Assembly: GCA_903902915.1 (NCBI GenBank)
Contig: CAIUWR010000006.1
Location: forward strand, 1 to 57,228
Source: an uncultured Hyphomicrobiales bacterium
Lineage (GTDB): Bacteria; Pseudomonadota; Alphaproteobacteria; Rhizobiales; Beijerinckiaceae
Direction of reading: 5' to 3'
Length of the DNA stretch: 57,228 nt
Below, piece after piece: positions 38,029-45,923 of the stretch. Both the position numbers and the translations under genes were made by a program. Under the pieces are notes generated by a model. The model was not told the DNA's origin. It worked only from the letters and a program-made list of their open reading frames with translations, and did not search any database. Positions within the stretch are counted from its first letter, which is position 1, and each line of letters begins with the position of its first letter.

Positions 38029-38634
38029 ATGGACAAGTTCACGAAGCTCACGGGCGTTGCGGCTCCCATGAAGATCCGCAACATCGACACCGACATGATC
38101 ATCCCCAAGCAATACTTGAAGACGATCAAGCGCACGGGCCTCGGGTCGGGCCTGTTCTCGGAGCTTCGTTTCAATGAGGATGGTTCGGAGAACCCGGATT
38201 TCGTGCTCAACCAGCCCGCCTATCGCGACGCGAAGATCATCGTCGCGGAAGACAATTTCGGTTGCGGCTCTTCGCGCGAACACGCCCCCTGGGCGCTGCT
38301 GGATTTTGGCGTGCGCTGCGTCATCTCCACCAGTTTCGCGGACATCTTCTTCAACAATTGCTTCCAGAACGGCGTGTTGCCGATCCGCGTGTCGCGCGAA
38401 GATCTCGACAAGTTGATGGACGACGCCGAGCGCGGCGCCAACGCCACCATGACCATTGATCTGGAAGCCCAGGAGATTCGGGGCCCCGATGGCGGCGTGG
38501 TGAAATTCGACATCGACGCCTTCCGTAAACATTGCATGATCAACGGCCTCGACGATATCGGCATCACCATGCAGAAGGACGCGGGCATCGCGTCTTACGA
38601 GGGAAATCTGGCGCAGAGCCGCCCCTGGGCCTGA
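38029..38634 (+). CDS. leuD: 3-isopropylmalate dehydratase small subunit
   Basis: LeuD is the swivel-domain partner of LeuC. The 201-residue protein starts [20 protein letters not shown] and has the substrate-binding [19 protein letters not shown] and [15 protein letters not shown] chose the ATG at 38029; a longer frame upstream runs through the MarR gene on the other strand and is not coding. A GGCGC-AAAA-GCGCC hairpin (37996-38009) lies in the leader, 20 bases before the start. Confidence 0.95.
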   Translation: MDKFTKLTGVAAPMKIRNIDTDMIIPKQYLKTIKRTGLGSGLFSELRFNEDGSENPDFVLNQPAYRDAKIIVAEDNFGCGSSREHAPWALLDFGVRCVISTSFADIFFNNCFQNGVLPIRVSREDLDKLMDDAERGANATMTIDLEAQEIRGPDGGVVKFDIDAFRKHCMINGLDDIGITMQKDAGIASYEGNLAQSRPWA

Positions 38635-38658
38635 GCCCCGCTCCGCTCACGCTTTCAG

Positions 38659-38695
38659 TCGCGCATGAGCCTCTATAGAGTGGGTTCATGCGCGA
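38659..38695. promoter_or_regulatory. Nested inverted repeat over the mltB-like start codon
   Basis: The arms TCGCGCATGA (38659-38668) and TCATGCGCGA (38686-38695) are perfect inverted copies. The second arm contains the start codon at 38688. Between them lies the perfect palindrome CTCTATAGAG (38671-38680), whose TATAGA could also act as a -10. In mRNA the outer stem would bury the AUG; in DNA it could be an operator. Which applies cannot be told from sequence. Confidence 0.45.
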
Positions 38696-39878
38696 TTCTT
38701 CCAGCCTCACTGCCCTCGCTCTGGCCCTTCTGGGCTGCCTTGCCGCGACGGCCCCCGCCGCCGCCGATTTCAGCGACTGCATCGCCTCGATCAGGCCATC
38801 GGCGCTCGCGGCGGGCGTTTCCCCCTCCGCCTTCGACGCCGCCACGCAAGGGCTGACGCCCAATGACGCGGGCGGCTTTCTCGACACGCAACCCGAATTC
38901 ACGACGCCGGTCTGGGATTATCTCGCCGGCCTCGTCGATGAAGACCGCATCAACGACGGGCGCGCGCGGCTGCGTGAAAATGCGCGTCCGCTCGCGCTGG
39001 CTGAAAAGCTCTATGGGGTCGATCGCGCCACCATCGTGGCGGTCTGGGGGGTCGAGTCCGATTATGGACGCGCCATCGGCAAGCGCCCGCTGGTGCAATC
39101 GCTCGCGACCCTCTCCTGCGAGGGGCGCCGCCAGGACTATTTCCGCACTGAACTCATCGCGGCTCTGAAGATCATCCAGAGCGGGGATGTGGCCGCCTCG
39201 GCGATGGTGGGCTCCTGGGCCGGGGCCTTCGGCCAGACCCAGTTCATGCCTTCAACTTTCTTGCGCTTCGCGGTGGACCTTGACGGCGACGGGCGCCGCG
39301 ATGTGGTGGGCTCGGTTCCCGACGCGCTGGGCTCCACCGCCAATTATCTGCGCAATTCCGGCTGGCGGCCGGGCCTGACCTGGGGGTTCGAGGTCACGAT
39401 CCCGAAGGACTATTCCGGCCCCGAAGGACGCAAGGACAAGCATCCCATGGCATGGTGGGCCGCAAGGGGCGTCAAGCGCGTCGATGGCCAGCCGCCCGGT
39501 TCGGATTCGGCGGGCCTGCTGTTGCCAGCGGGGCCAGAGGGTCCGGCCTTTCTCGTCACCAGCAATTTCGATGCGATCTTCACCTACAATGCGTCGGTCT
39601 CCTACGCGCTGGCCATCGCCCATCTATCGGATCGGCTACGCGGAGGCGGCCCCTTCGCGACCCCCTGGCCGACCGACGACATGGGCCTGTCGCGGGCGGA
39701 GCGGCGCGAGTTGCAGGCTCTTCTCGCCCAGCGCGGCTATGACATCGGACCGGCCGACGGCGCCATCGGCGACAAGACCCGCCAGGCCATCGCCGATGTG
39801 CAGACCCGCGCGGGCCTGCCCACCGACGGGCGCCCCGGAACGAAGCTGCTGCGCCTGTTGCGGTCGGGGCAGCCTTGA
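38688..39878 (+). CDS. MltB-like lytic murein transglycosylase with peptidoglycan-binding domain
   Basis: The 396-residue periplasmic enzyme cleaves glycan strands to 1,6-anhydro-muropeptides. It has a signal peptide (to about AAADF), an SLT_2 (MltB) catalytic domain with glutamate 123 in WGVESDYGRAIG and the GAFGQTQFMPSTF segment, and a C-terminal PG_binding_1 domain (about 335-392, LQALLAQRGYDIGPADGAIGDKTRQAI, in parts). There is no lipobox, so it is probably soluble. The start codon lies inside an inverted repeat and has only a weak ribosome-binding site. Confidence 0.92.
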   Translation: MRDSSSLTALALALLGCLAATAPAAADFSDCIASIRPSALAAGVSPSAFDAATQGLTPNDAGGFLDTQPEFTTPVWDYLAGLVDEDRINDGRARLRENARPLALAEKLYGVDRATIVAVWGVESDYGRAIGKRPLVQSLATLSCEGRRQDYFRTELIAALKIIQSGDVAASAMVGSWAGAFGQTQFMPSTFLRFAVDLDGDGRRDVVGSVPDALGSTANYLRNSGWRPGLTWGFEVTIPKDYSGPEGRKDKHPMAWWAARGVKRVDGQPPGSDSAGLLLPAGPEGPAFLVTSNFDAIFTYNASVSYALAIAHLSDRLRGGGPFATPWPTDDMGLSRAERRELQALLAQRGYDIGPADGAIGDKTRQAIADVQTRAGLPTDGRPGTKLLRLLRSGQP

Positions 39879-40487
39879 TCACATGAGATAGAGGCGGTCC
39901 GGCAGTTCCTCGCGCGGGCGTTCGCCGGGCGGGGCGTGGCGCGCCAGCACGTCCGCGCAGGCGGCGATGGCCGCCAGAAATCCTTCCGCCACCTCGCCCT
40001 CGCCCATTCGGGCCGTCAGCGCCGCGATCGCCCCGCGCCATTCGTCCGGGTTCACTTTGGCGGCGATCCCCTCGTCGGCGATGATGCGCGCGTAATGTTC
40101 GGCCAGCGACACGAAGATGAGCACGCCCGTGCGCTCGCTTGTGTGGGAGATTCGACGGGCCAGAAATTGCTCGCTCGCCGCGCGGTGCGCACAGGCGCGA
40201 CGCGCGAGGCGGGGCGTGAGCATGACGCGCAGTCGTGGCGACGAAAACAAAAGCAACGCCGCGATATAGATCACGATCTGCGCCGCAAAGAGCGAGCGGA
40301 CCGGCCATTGCGTCAGCATCAGCGGCCATGGCGCGAGCAGGGCCGTGAGGGAGGCCCAGAGCAAGGGCGCAGCCGCGTATTCGCTTGACGCGCGCGCCAG
40401 CACGCAAACGATCTCCCCCGAGGTGCGGGCCTCGGCCGCCCTGATGGCCGCGCTGATGCGGGCCTGATCTTGCGCCGTGATCTTCAT
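39879..40487 (-). CDS. TPM-domain membrane protein, short paralogue
   Basis: The 202-residue protein reads from the ATG at 40487, overlapping the stop of the upstream TPM gene by one base (TGATG). A TPM-type domain is split by two adjacent hydrophobic helices (about 45-85, LLAPWPLMLTQWPVRSLFAAQIVIYIAALLLF in parts). No signal peptide or Gly-rich tail is present, unlike its neighbour. TPM proteins are variously described as phosphatase-like or photosystem-repair proteins; the function in bacteria is unclear. It is the last gene of the lemA operon. Confidence 0.75.
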   Translation of the reverse strand: MKITAQDQARISAAIRAAEARTSGEIVCVLARASSEYAAAPLLWASLTALLAPWPLMLTQWPVRSLFAAQIVIYIAALLLFSSPRLRVMLTPRLARRACAHRAASEQFLARRISHTSERTGVLIFVSLAEHYARIIADEGIAAKVNPDEWRGAIAALTARMGEGEVAEGFLAAIAACADVLARHAPPGERPREELPDRLYLM

Positions 40488-41257
40488 CACCAATCTCCCG
40501 AGGCGCCGCCGCCGCCCGACGAACCGCCCCCACCAATGAACCCACCGCCGAATCCGCCCGATCCGCTCCCCCAGGATCCCCGGCGCGGGGGCAGCAAAAT
40601 GACCGGGCCGCCGCGCGTCGAGGGGTCAAAGGATCCCGGACGACGCGGGCCGCCCATGCTTCGCCAGAAGATGAAGATCACGAGGCCGAAGATCAGCAGC
40701 GGGAGCAGTTGATCGAGCCCTCCCTGCTCCTCGCGCACCTTGGGCCGGGGCTGCCATTCCGCCGCATCGGTGGTGAGGATGGCGATGATGTCATCGACGC
40801 CGCGCTCCACGCCGCCCCCGAAGTCCCCCGCCTTGAAGCGCGGCGCGATGGCGTTGGCGATGACGATTTTCGACAGGGCGTCGGTCAGCGTCCCTTCCAG
40901 CCCATAGCCCACCTCGATGCGCACCTTGTGTTCTGCGGGAGCGATCAGCAACAGCACGCCGTTGTTCTTCGTCGCCTCGCCAAGCTTCCAGAAACGGAAG
41001 AGATCGTTGGCGTAGGGCTCGATGGCCTGGCCATCGAGGGATTTGACCGTCGCCACCACGAGCTGGACGCCCGATTTCGTCTCCAGCTCCGCAAGTTTGG
41101 GCTCAAGATTGGCGCGGGTCGCGGCGGGGATCACATTGGCGTCATCGACGATGCGGCCGGTAAGCTCTGGAAAGGTCTGCGCAGCCAGAGCGAGCGCCGC
41201 GCAAAGGAGCGCCGCCACAAGGCCGAAGGCCCACGCCCCTGCGCGCCCCTTCGGCAC
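40487..41257 (-). CDS. TPM-domain protein with signal peptide and Gly/Ser-rich tail (YgcG-like)
   Basis: The 256-residue protein has a signal peptide (to about ALAAQTF). An exported TPM domain (FPELTGRIVDDANVIPAATR ... GVLLLIAPAEHKVRIEVGYGLEGTLTD in parts) and one transmembrane helix (LLPLLIFGLVIFIFW) follow. The C-terminal tail is rich in Gly, Ser and Phe (SGGFGGGFIGGGGSSGGGG). This is the YgcG layout. It follows lemA by 14 bases and overlaps the next TPM gene, a recurring LemA-TPM arrangement. Confidence 0.82.
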   Translation of the reverse strand: MPKGRAGAWAFGLVAALLCAALALAAQTFPELTGRIVDDANVIPAATRANLEPKLAELETKSGVQLVVATVKSLDGQAIEPYANDLFRFWKLGEATKNNGVLLLIAPAEHKVRIEVGYGLEGTLTDALSKIVIANAIAPRFKAGDFGGGVERGVDDIIAILTTDAAEWQPRPKVREEQGGLDQLLPLLIFGLVIFIFWRSMGGPRRPGSFDPSTRGGPVILLPPRRGSWGSGSGGFGGGFIGGGGSSGGGGASGDW

Positions 41258-41271
41258 AGGCCCGCTCCCGG

Positions 41272-41871
41272 TCAGAACTTCACCTGCGGCGGGGTTTGCG
41301 CCGTCTCATTGGCGGTGAATTCCACCATCGGCTTGTTGGCGCGGAAGGCGGTCGAGGCCCATAGCACGCCGGGGAAGGTGCGCAGCTCCGTATTATAGGC
41401 GCGCACCGCGTCGATATAATCGCGCCGCGCCACCGCGATGCGGTTCTCGGTCCCTTCGAGCTGGGATTGCAGGGCGAGGAAGTTCTGGTTCGACTTGAGT
41501 TCAGGATAATTTTCGCTCACCGCCAGCAGGCGCCCAAGCGCGCCCGAGAGCTGGCTCTGCGCATCCTGGAATTGCTTCAGCTTGTCCGGATCGGTCAACT
41601 GGGAGGCGTCGACGCGCACCTGCGTGGCCTTGGCCCGCGCCTCGACCACGGCGGTGAGCACGTCTTTCTCCTGCTTTGCATAGCCCTGGACGGTGGCGAC
41701 CAGATTGGGAATGAGATCGGCCCTGCGCTGGTAATTGTTCTGCACATCCGCCCATCTGGCCTTTGCGGCCTCTTCCAGGGTGGGTATCGTGTTGTATCCG
41801 CAGCCTGCGAGGCCAAGGCCAAGCAGGGCTGCGGCGACAAGGGCGCGCAGGCGCGAGAAAGTCGGATGCAT
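41272..41871 (-). CDS. lemA: LemA-family membrane protein
   Basis: The 199-residue protein has an N-terminal hydrophobic segment ending in a lipobox-like LGLAGCG. It then has the helical LemA domain: WADVQNNYQRRADLIPNLVATVQGYA, VVEARAKATQ, LSQLSGALGRLLAVSENYPELKSNQNF in parts, and RRDYIDAVRAYN. LemA proteins are anchored helical bundles of unknown function, often encoded with TPM proteins as here. The operon order is lemA, TPM, TPM. Confidence 0.92.
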   Translation of the reverse strand: MHPTFSRLRALVAAALLGLGLAGCGYNTIPTLEEAAKARWADVQNNYQRRADLIPNLVATVQGYAKQEKDVLTAVVEARAKATQVRVDASQLTDPDKLKQFQDAQSQLSGALGRLLAVSENYPELKSNQNFLALQSQLEGTENRIAVARRDYIDAVRAYNTELRTFPGVLWASTAFRANKPMVEFTANETAQTPPQVKF

Positions 41872-42004
41872 GGCGATCTCCGCAAAGGTGACCCCTGTGG
41901 ATCTGTGTCACAGGGCCAAGCCCGTCCAGATGCGCCGAACGCCGCCGGACGCGATATGAAGACGGCGACGCAAATGATGCTAAGCCTTTAGGGCAGGAGA
42001 CCCC

Positions 42005-43102
42005 ATGACGCCCTCCACCGAGACGAAGACGCTGCACTATTTCGAGTCGCTGGAAAGCATGGAAGGGCTCGTCGCCGCCCAGCCGCCGGTCTCCCCTTCG
42101 CGGCTCCGGTGGCTCCCCCGGGCGAGCCTGTTGCAGGCGCTCTATCCCGGCGTTCTGGCGGCAGGCACCATCGGGCTGGCGGCCACCTGGCTGTCGCAGA
42201 CCTATCATGCGCCCGTCATGCTCTTCGCCCTGCTCATCGGCATGGCCTTTCATTTCCTGCATGAGGAGGGACGCTGCCGGGTGGGGATCGAATTCAGTTC
42301 GCGCACCGTCCTGCGCTTTGGCGTCGCCTTGCTGGGGTTGCGAATCACCGCGTCGCAGATCGCGGGGCTCGGCGGCGCGCCGATTCTCATGGTTTGCGCT
42401 GGCGTGGCGACGACCTGCCTGCTCGGCTGGCTGCTTGGCAAGCGGCTTGGGCTGGGCGGCTATTTTGGCCTTCTGTCGGGCGGCGCGGTGGCCATCTGCG
42501 GCGCCTCGGCCGCATTGGCCATCTCCACTTCCCTGCCGCACTACGCCAACAAGGAGCGCGACACGGTGCTGACCGTGGTCGTGGTGACGACGCTCTCGAC
42601 GCTCGCCATGGTGCTCTATCCCATGCTGGTCGCCGCCCTGCATCTGACCCATGTGGAGGCGGGCCTGTTTCTGGGCGGCACCATCCACGACGTCGCTCAG
42701 GTTGTGGGCGCGGGCTATATGGTCTCGCCGGAGACCGGCGACATTTCGACCTATGTGAAACTGCTGCGGGTCGCGGCGCTGATTCCGGTCGTCGCGAGCA
42801 TTTCCTGCGTGGCGATGGAGAAGGGCGCCACAGGCGCGCGGCTGGCGCGGGCCTTCCCCTTTTTCCTGATTGGCTTTGGGGCGCTGGTGGCGCTCAACAG
42901 CGCGCTGTCCCTGCCGGTCCTGCTCACCGAAGGCGCGAGCAGCGTATCGAGCTGGTGCCTCGTGACGGCGATTTCAGCGCTGGGCATGAAGACGTCGTTC
43001 CGCGACGTCTTCGCGACGGGCTGGCGGCCTCTCGGGCTCATGGTGGCGGAGACGGTCTGGATCGCGGGGCTCGTGCTCGCGTCGATCATGCTTCTGCGGT
43101 GA
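42005..43102 (+). CDS. YeiH/UPF0324 family putative sulfate exporter
   Basis: The 365-residue polytopic membrane protein has about ten helices and the family motifs FHFLHEEGRCRVGIEF, VALLGLRITASQI, LSGGAVAICGASAALAIS and GLFLGGTIHDVAQVVGAGYMVS. Some members export sulfate or sulfite after sulfonate breakdown; the substrate here is inferred at best. The start at 42005 has AGGAG close upstream. No LysR regulator or sulfonate genes lie nearby. Confidence 0.85.
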   Translation: MTPSTETKTLHYFESLESMEGLVAAQPPVSPSRLRWLPRASLLQALYPGVLAAGTIGLAATWLSQTYHAPVMLFALLIGMAFHFLHEEGRCRVGIEFSSRTVLRFGVALLGLRITASQIAGLGGAPILMVCAGVATTCLLGWLLGKRLGLGGYFGLLSGGAVAICGASAALAISTSLPHYANKERDTVLTVVVVTTLSTLAMVLYPMLVAALHLTHVEAGLFLGGTIHDVAQVVGAGYMVSPETGDISTYVKLLRVAALIPVVASISCVAMEKGATGARLARAFPFFLIGFGALVALNSALSLPVLLTEGASSVSSWCLVTAISALGMKTSFRDVFATGWRPLGLMVAETVWIAGLVLASIMLLR

Positions 43103-43111
43103 CAAAACGCT

Positions 43112-44278
43112 CTATGGCGTGAGAAGCACGAAGTCCGTCGCCGTCTTGCCCGTTTCGCGCCCCAGGCCCTGATCGGCGATCAGCAGGGACGCGCCCGCCG
43201 CCAGACGTCGGCCCACCTCGACGCGCGCCTCCTGAGGAATCTGGATCTGCTCCAGCGCCTCGGCTGCGTCGGCGTTCCGCAGGCCCTTCACCGGCAGGCT
43301 CACCCGCGACCAGCGGACGGATCCATTCTGCGGATTCACCTCCATCGCCGTGAAGAGATGGGCGCCCAGAACGGCGCCGGGCGCGATCTCGACGGGGCTC
43401 TCATAGACCGGCTCGAAGCCCTGACGGATGAAGAGCTTGCGTTCCTTGCCGCTGATGAACACCGAGACATGGCCGGCGGGTTGCGGCTTTGGGGCGGCCG
43501 CCGGAGGCGCGGGCGGCGGCGGACTGGCGGCCTCGACCATGGGGGCGGGGAGCAAAGGCGCAGCCTCCACCGCTCCGGCGGGGGGGACCACAACCGTCGC
43601 CGCCGCCAAGATGGGCGCTTCGCTGGCGGGCGCCCCGGCTGCGGGCGCGACCGTCGCAGGGGTTTCATTGATCGCCGACGCAAGCGCGACCTGCACCACA
43701 GGCGCGGCCACCGCCTCCTGCGCAGGCGTCACGGCGCTGAACAGCTTCGGACTCGAGAAATCTGCGGGGGTCACGGGATCGTCGGTGACGATCACCCGTG
43801 CGCCGATCTTCGTATAGGTGAAGAGCTTCCTCGCCACATCGGCGGGCAGGCGGATGCAGCCGTGGGAGGCGGGCCGCCCCGTCACATGGCCCTCATGCAA
43901 GGCGACCCCTGACCAGGTGATGCGCTGCATGAAGGGCATGGGCGCATTGCTGTAGATGTTGGAGCGATGCATCCGCTGCTTCTGGAGCAAGGTGAAGGCC
44001 CCGCGCGGCGTCTCGCGCCCCGCTATGCCGGTGGAGACCGGGGAACGGGCCACCACGACCCCATCGTCCCAGATGGTCAGCCGCTGATCGGCCAGCGAGA
44101 CGGCCAGAATGACGGTTCCATGCGGTCTGGCGGACCAGGCCGCAAGCGGCGGCGGCGCTGGCTCCGTGCGCCGGAACCGCGCCTCAGCCGATCCTGCCGG
44201 TGCGAGGGCCAGCAGAAGCGCGGACAGGCCTGCGAGGGCGAGGGGGCGGGCGGCGGGGGTTGATCTGATCACGGGCAT
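43112..44278 (-). CDS. L,D-transpeptidase (YkuD domain)
   Basis: The 388-residue exported enzyme forms 3-3 peptidoglycan cross-links or attaches proteins to peptidoglycan. It has a signal peptide (to about AGSAEA), then the YkuD domain (about 53-166) with the catalytic motif SHGCIRLP (His139, Cys141, Arg143) and His128 in ALHEGH. A Pro/Ala-rich linker (about 180-265) leads to a C-terminal segment of unknown fold. It lies 82 bases downstream of the ECF sigma gene on the same strand and could be in its operon. Confidence 0.9.
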   Translation of the reverse strand: MPVIRSTPAARPLALAGLSALLLALAPAGSAEARFRRTEPAPPPLAAWSARPHGTVILAVSLADQRLTIWDDGVVVARSPVSTGIAGRETPRGAFTLLQKQRMHRSNIYSNAPMPFMQRITWSGVALHEGHVTGRPASHGCIRLPADVARKLFTYTKIGARVIVTDDPVTPADFSSPKLFSAVTPAQEAVAAPVVQVALASAINETPATVAPAAGAPASEAPILAAATVVVPPAGAVEAAPLLPAPMVEAASPPPPAPPAAAPKPQPAGHVSVFISGKERKLFIRQGFEPVYESPVEIAPGAVLGAHLFTAMEVNPQNGSVRWSRVSLPVKGLRNADAAEALEQIQIPQEARVEVGRRLAAGASLLIADQGLGRETGKTATDFVLLTP

Positions 44279-44360
44279 GTCCAGGGCTTTGAATTGCCTG
44301 AGAAGTCAAACATCGAGGCAGGCCACAGTCACCTTGGCCAAATGGATGGTCAAGCCGTCG

Positions 44361-44936
44361 TCACGCAGCGTCATCCACCCCGCCCGCCTCCAGCACTCTG
44401 CGCAGGCGGGAGAAGGCGAGCCGGATGCGGGATTTCACCGTTCCCAGCGGCAGGCCTGTGCGCGCGGCGATCTCGGAATGGGAGAGGCTGTCGAAAAAGG
44501 CCAGACGAACGAGGGCGCGTTGCTCTTCGGGCAGGTCCGCCATGGCGGCGCGCAGCACATCTTCCCGAGTCTGGGCGTCGATCATTCCATCCGCGTCCGG
44601 AATCTGATCGTCGGGAATGTCGAGCGCATATTCGGAGGGATCGACATAATCGACCCGGTCGCGGCGGGCGATGTCGATCCGCCGATTGCGCGCAACCCGG
44701 TAGAGCCAGGTGCCAAGGCTTGATTTCGCCGAATCGAAAAGGTCCGCCTTATGCCAGAGCGTGACCATCGCCTCCTGGGTGATCTCCTCCGCCGTGGTCC
44801 GATCAGCGCCCAGCCGTTGCAGATAGGCGTTGAGGCGCGGGCTGTAATAATCGAAAAGCGTCGCAAAGGCTCCGCGATCCCGCCGCTCGGCCACCGACGC
44901 CATAAGGGCGGCATGTTCGCAAGCAAGTGGCGTCAT
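44361..44936 (-). CDS. ECF-type (RpoE-like) RNA polymerase sigma factor
   Basis: The 191-residue group-4 sigma factor has region 2 (FATLFDYYSPRLNAYLQRLGAD, AEEITQEAMVTLWHKADLFD, TWLYRVARNRRID in parts) and region 4 (LPEEQRALVRLAFFDSLSHSEIAARTGLPLGTVKSRIRLAFSRLRR in parts). It most resembles the RpoE-ChrR class that responds to singlet oxygen. The ChrR-type anti-sigma gene that normally follows is absent: only 82 non-coding bases separate it from the L,D-transpeptidase gene. Its regulator must lie elsewhere or be of another kind. Confidence 0.9.
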   Translation of the reverse strand: MTPLACEHAALMASVAERRDRGAFATLFDYYSPRLNAYLQRLGADRTTAEEITQEAMVTLWHKADLFDSAKSSLGTWLYRVARNRRIDIARRDRVDYVDPSEYALDIPDDQIPDADGMIDAQTREDVLRAAMADLPEEQRALVRLAFFDSLSHSEIAARTGLPLGTVKSRIRLAFSRLRRVLEAGGVDDAA

Positions 44937-45105
44937 GGTGTGTGGCGGCGTTCCGTTTTCTGTGGCGATAATCTGCCACGATCACGCACATTGCGAAACC
45001 GAAGAATGACTTGTATCCCGAGTTGGTCTGAATTTCGCCTGTTTCGCTCGTCTTGTTGCGGACATTATGTCGCGCGCATGGGCTGACATGGAGTAAAATC
45101 ATCAA

Positions 45106-45744
45106 ATGATTCGCCACCTCTCCCCTTCAGCCACCCTTCTCGCCTGCACGCTCGTCGCAGGAGCCCTTGTCGCGAGCGCCGTCGCGGCGCCGCCCGCCTT
45201 CGCGCAGGCCGCCAAGCCAAAGCCCGCCGAGGCCAAAAAGCCGGACGCGAAGAAGGACGACGCCAAGACCGCCCAGGCTGGCGCCGCCCCCAAGCCAACG
45301 GCCATCGACAAGATCAACGACTGGGGCGTCTACGCGGCCGGCGCCGGCAAGTCCAAGGCCTGTTATGTGCTCGCCGAGCCCAAGGATCGGGCGCCCAAGG
45401 TTCTCAATGGAAAGCCCCTCAAGCGCGATCCAGGCTATGTCTTCATCACCCAACGGCCGGGCGAGGGCGTGCGCAACGAAGTGTCCGTGGTGATGGGTTT
45501 CGATGTGAAGCCGGACTCCGCGCCCAAGGCTGAAGTCGGCTCCGCGAACTTCGCCATGATCGCCAAGGGCGGCAATCTCTGGCTCAAGAACGCCGCGCAG
45601 GAGGCCGAATTCGTCGCCGCCCTGCGCAAGAGCCCGCGCCTGATCATCAAGGCCGACTCCCTGCGGGGCAACACGACCACAGACACCTATGCGCTGGCGG
45701 GCGTCGCCGCCGCCCTCGACCGCACCGGCAAGGAATGCCAGTGA
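45106..45744 (+). CDS. Invasion-associated locus B (IalB) family exported protein
   Basis: The 212-residue protein has a signal peptide (to about AFAQA), a Lys/Ala/Pro-rich linker (AAKPKPAEAKKPDAKKDDAK), then the IalB domain: WGVYAAGAGKSKACYVLAEP and GNTTTDTYALAGVAAALDRTGKECQ, with two conserved cysteines. IalB was named in Bartonella, but the family is widespread in free-living Rhizobiales, so no virulence role is implied. It is divergent from the ECF sigma gene. Confidence 0.85.
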   Translation: MIRHLSPSATLLACTLVAGALVASAVAAPPAFAQAAKPKPAEAKKPDAKKDDAKTAQAGAAPKPTAIDKINDWGVYAAGAGKSKACYVLAEPKDRAPKVLNGKPLKRDPGYVFITQRPGEGVRNEVSVVMGFDVKPDSAPKAEVGSANFAMIAKGGNLWLKNAAQEAEFVAALRKSPRLIIKADSLRGNTTTDTYALAGVAAALDRTGKECQ

Positions 45745-45830
45745 CCGGGCCGCAGCGGACCTCGCCCGAACGAATGATTCATAGAGATTGATCCAAAGTA
45801 TCGCCAACCAAAGTGTGAGGCGGCGCCTGC

Positions 45831-45860
45831 TTGTTTCAAAGGCCCCCTCTGGCGCATAAT
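45831..45860 (+). promoter_or_regulatory. Putative acs promoter
   Basis: TTGTTT (45831-45836) and CATAAT (45855-45860) are separated by 18 bases, about 64 bases before the acs start codon. Acceptable hexamers and spacing suggest a sigma-70 promoter; no activator site was identified. Confidence 0.4.
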
Positions 45861-45923
45861 AAAAGCACAATCAATCTGTCGGGACGGCTGCGGGCGCGGT
45901 TTCGTTCGCCGGGAGGAGAACCC

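Noticed and set aside
44279-44385. Remnant anti-sigma gene after the ECF sigma factor
   Set aside because: The only short frame there (22 codons from about 44377) has no ChrR-like His/Cys motif.
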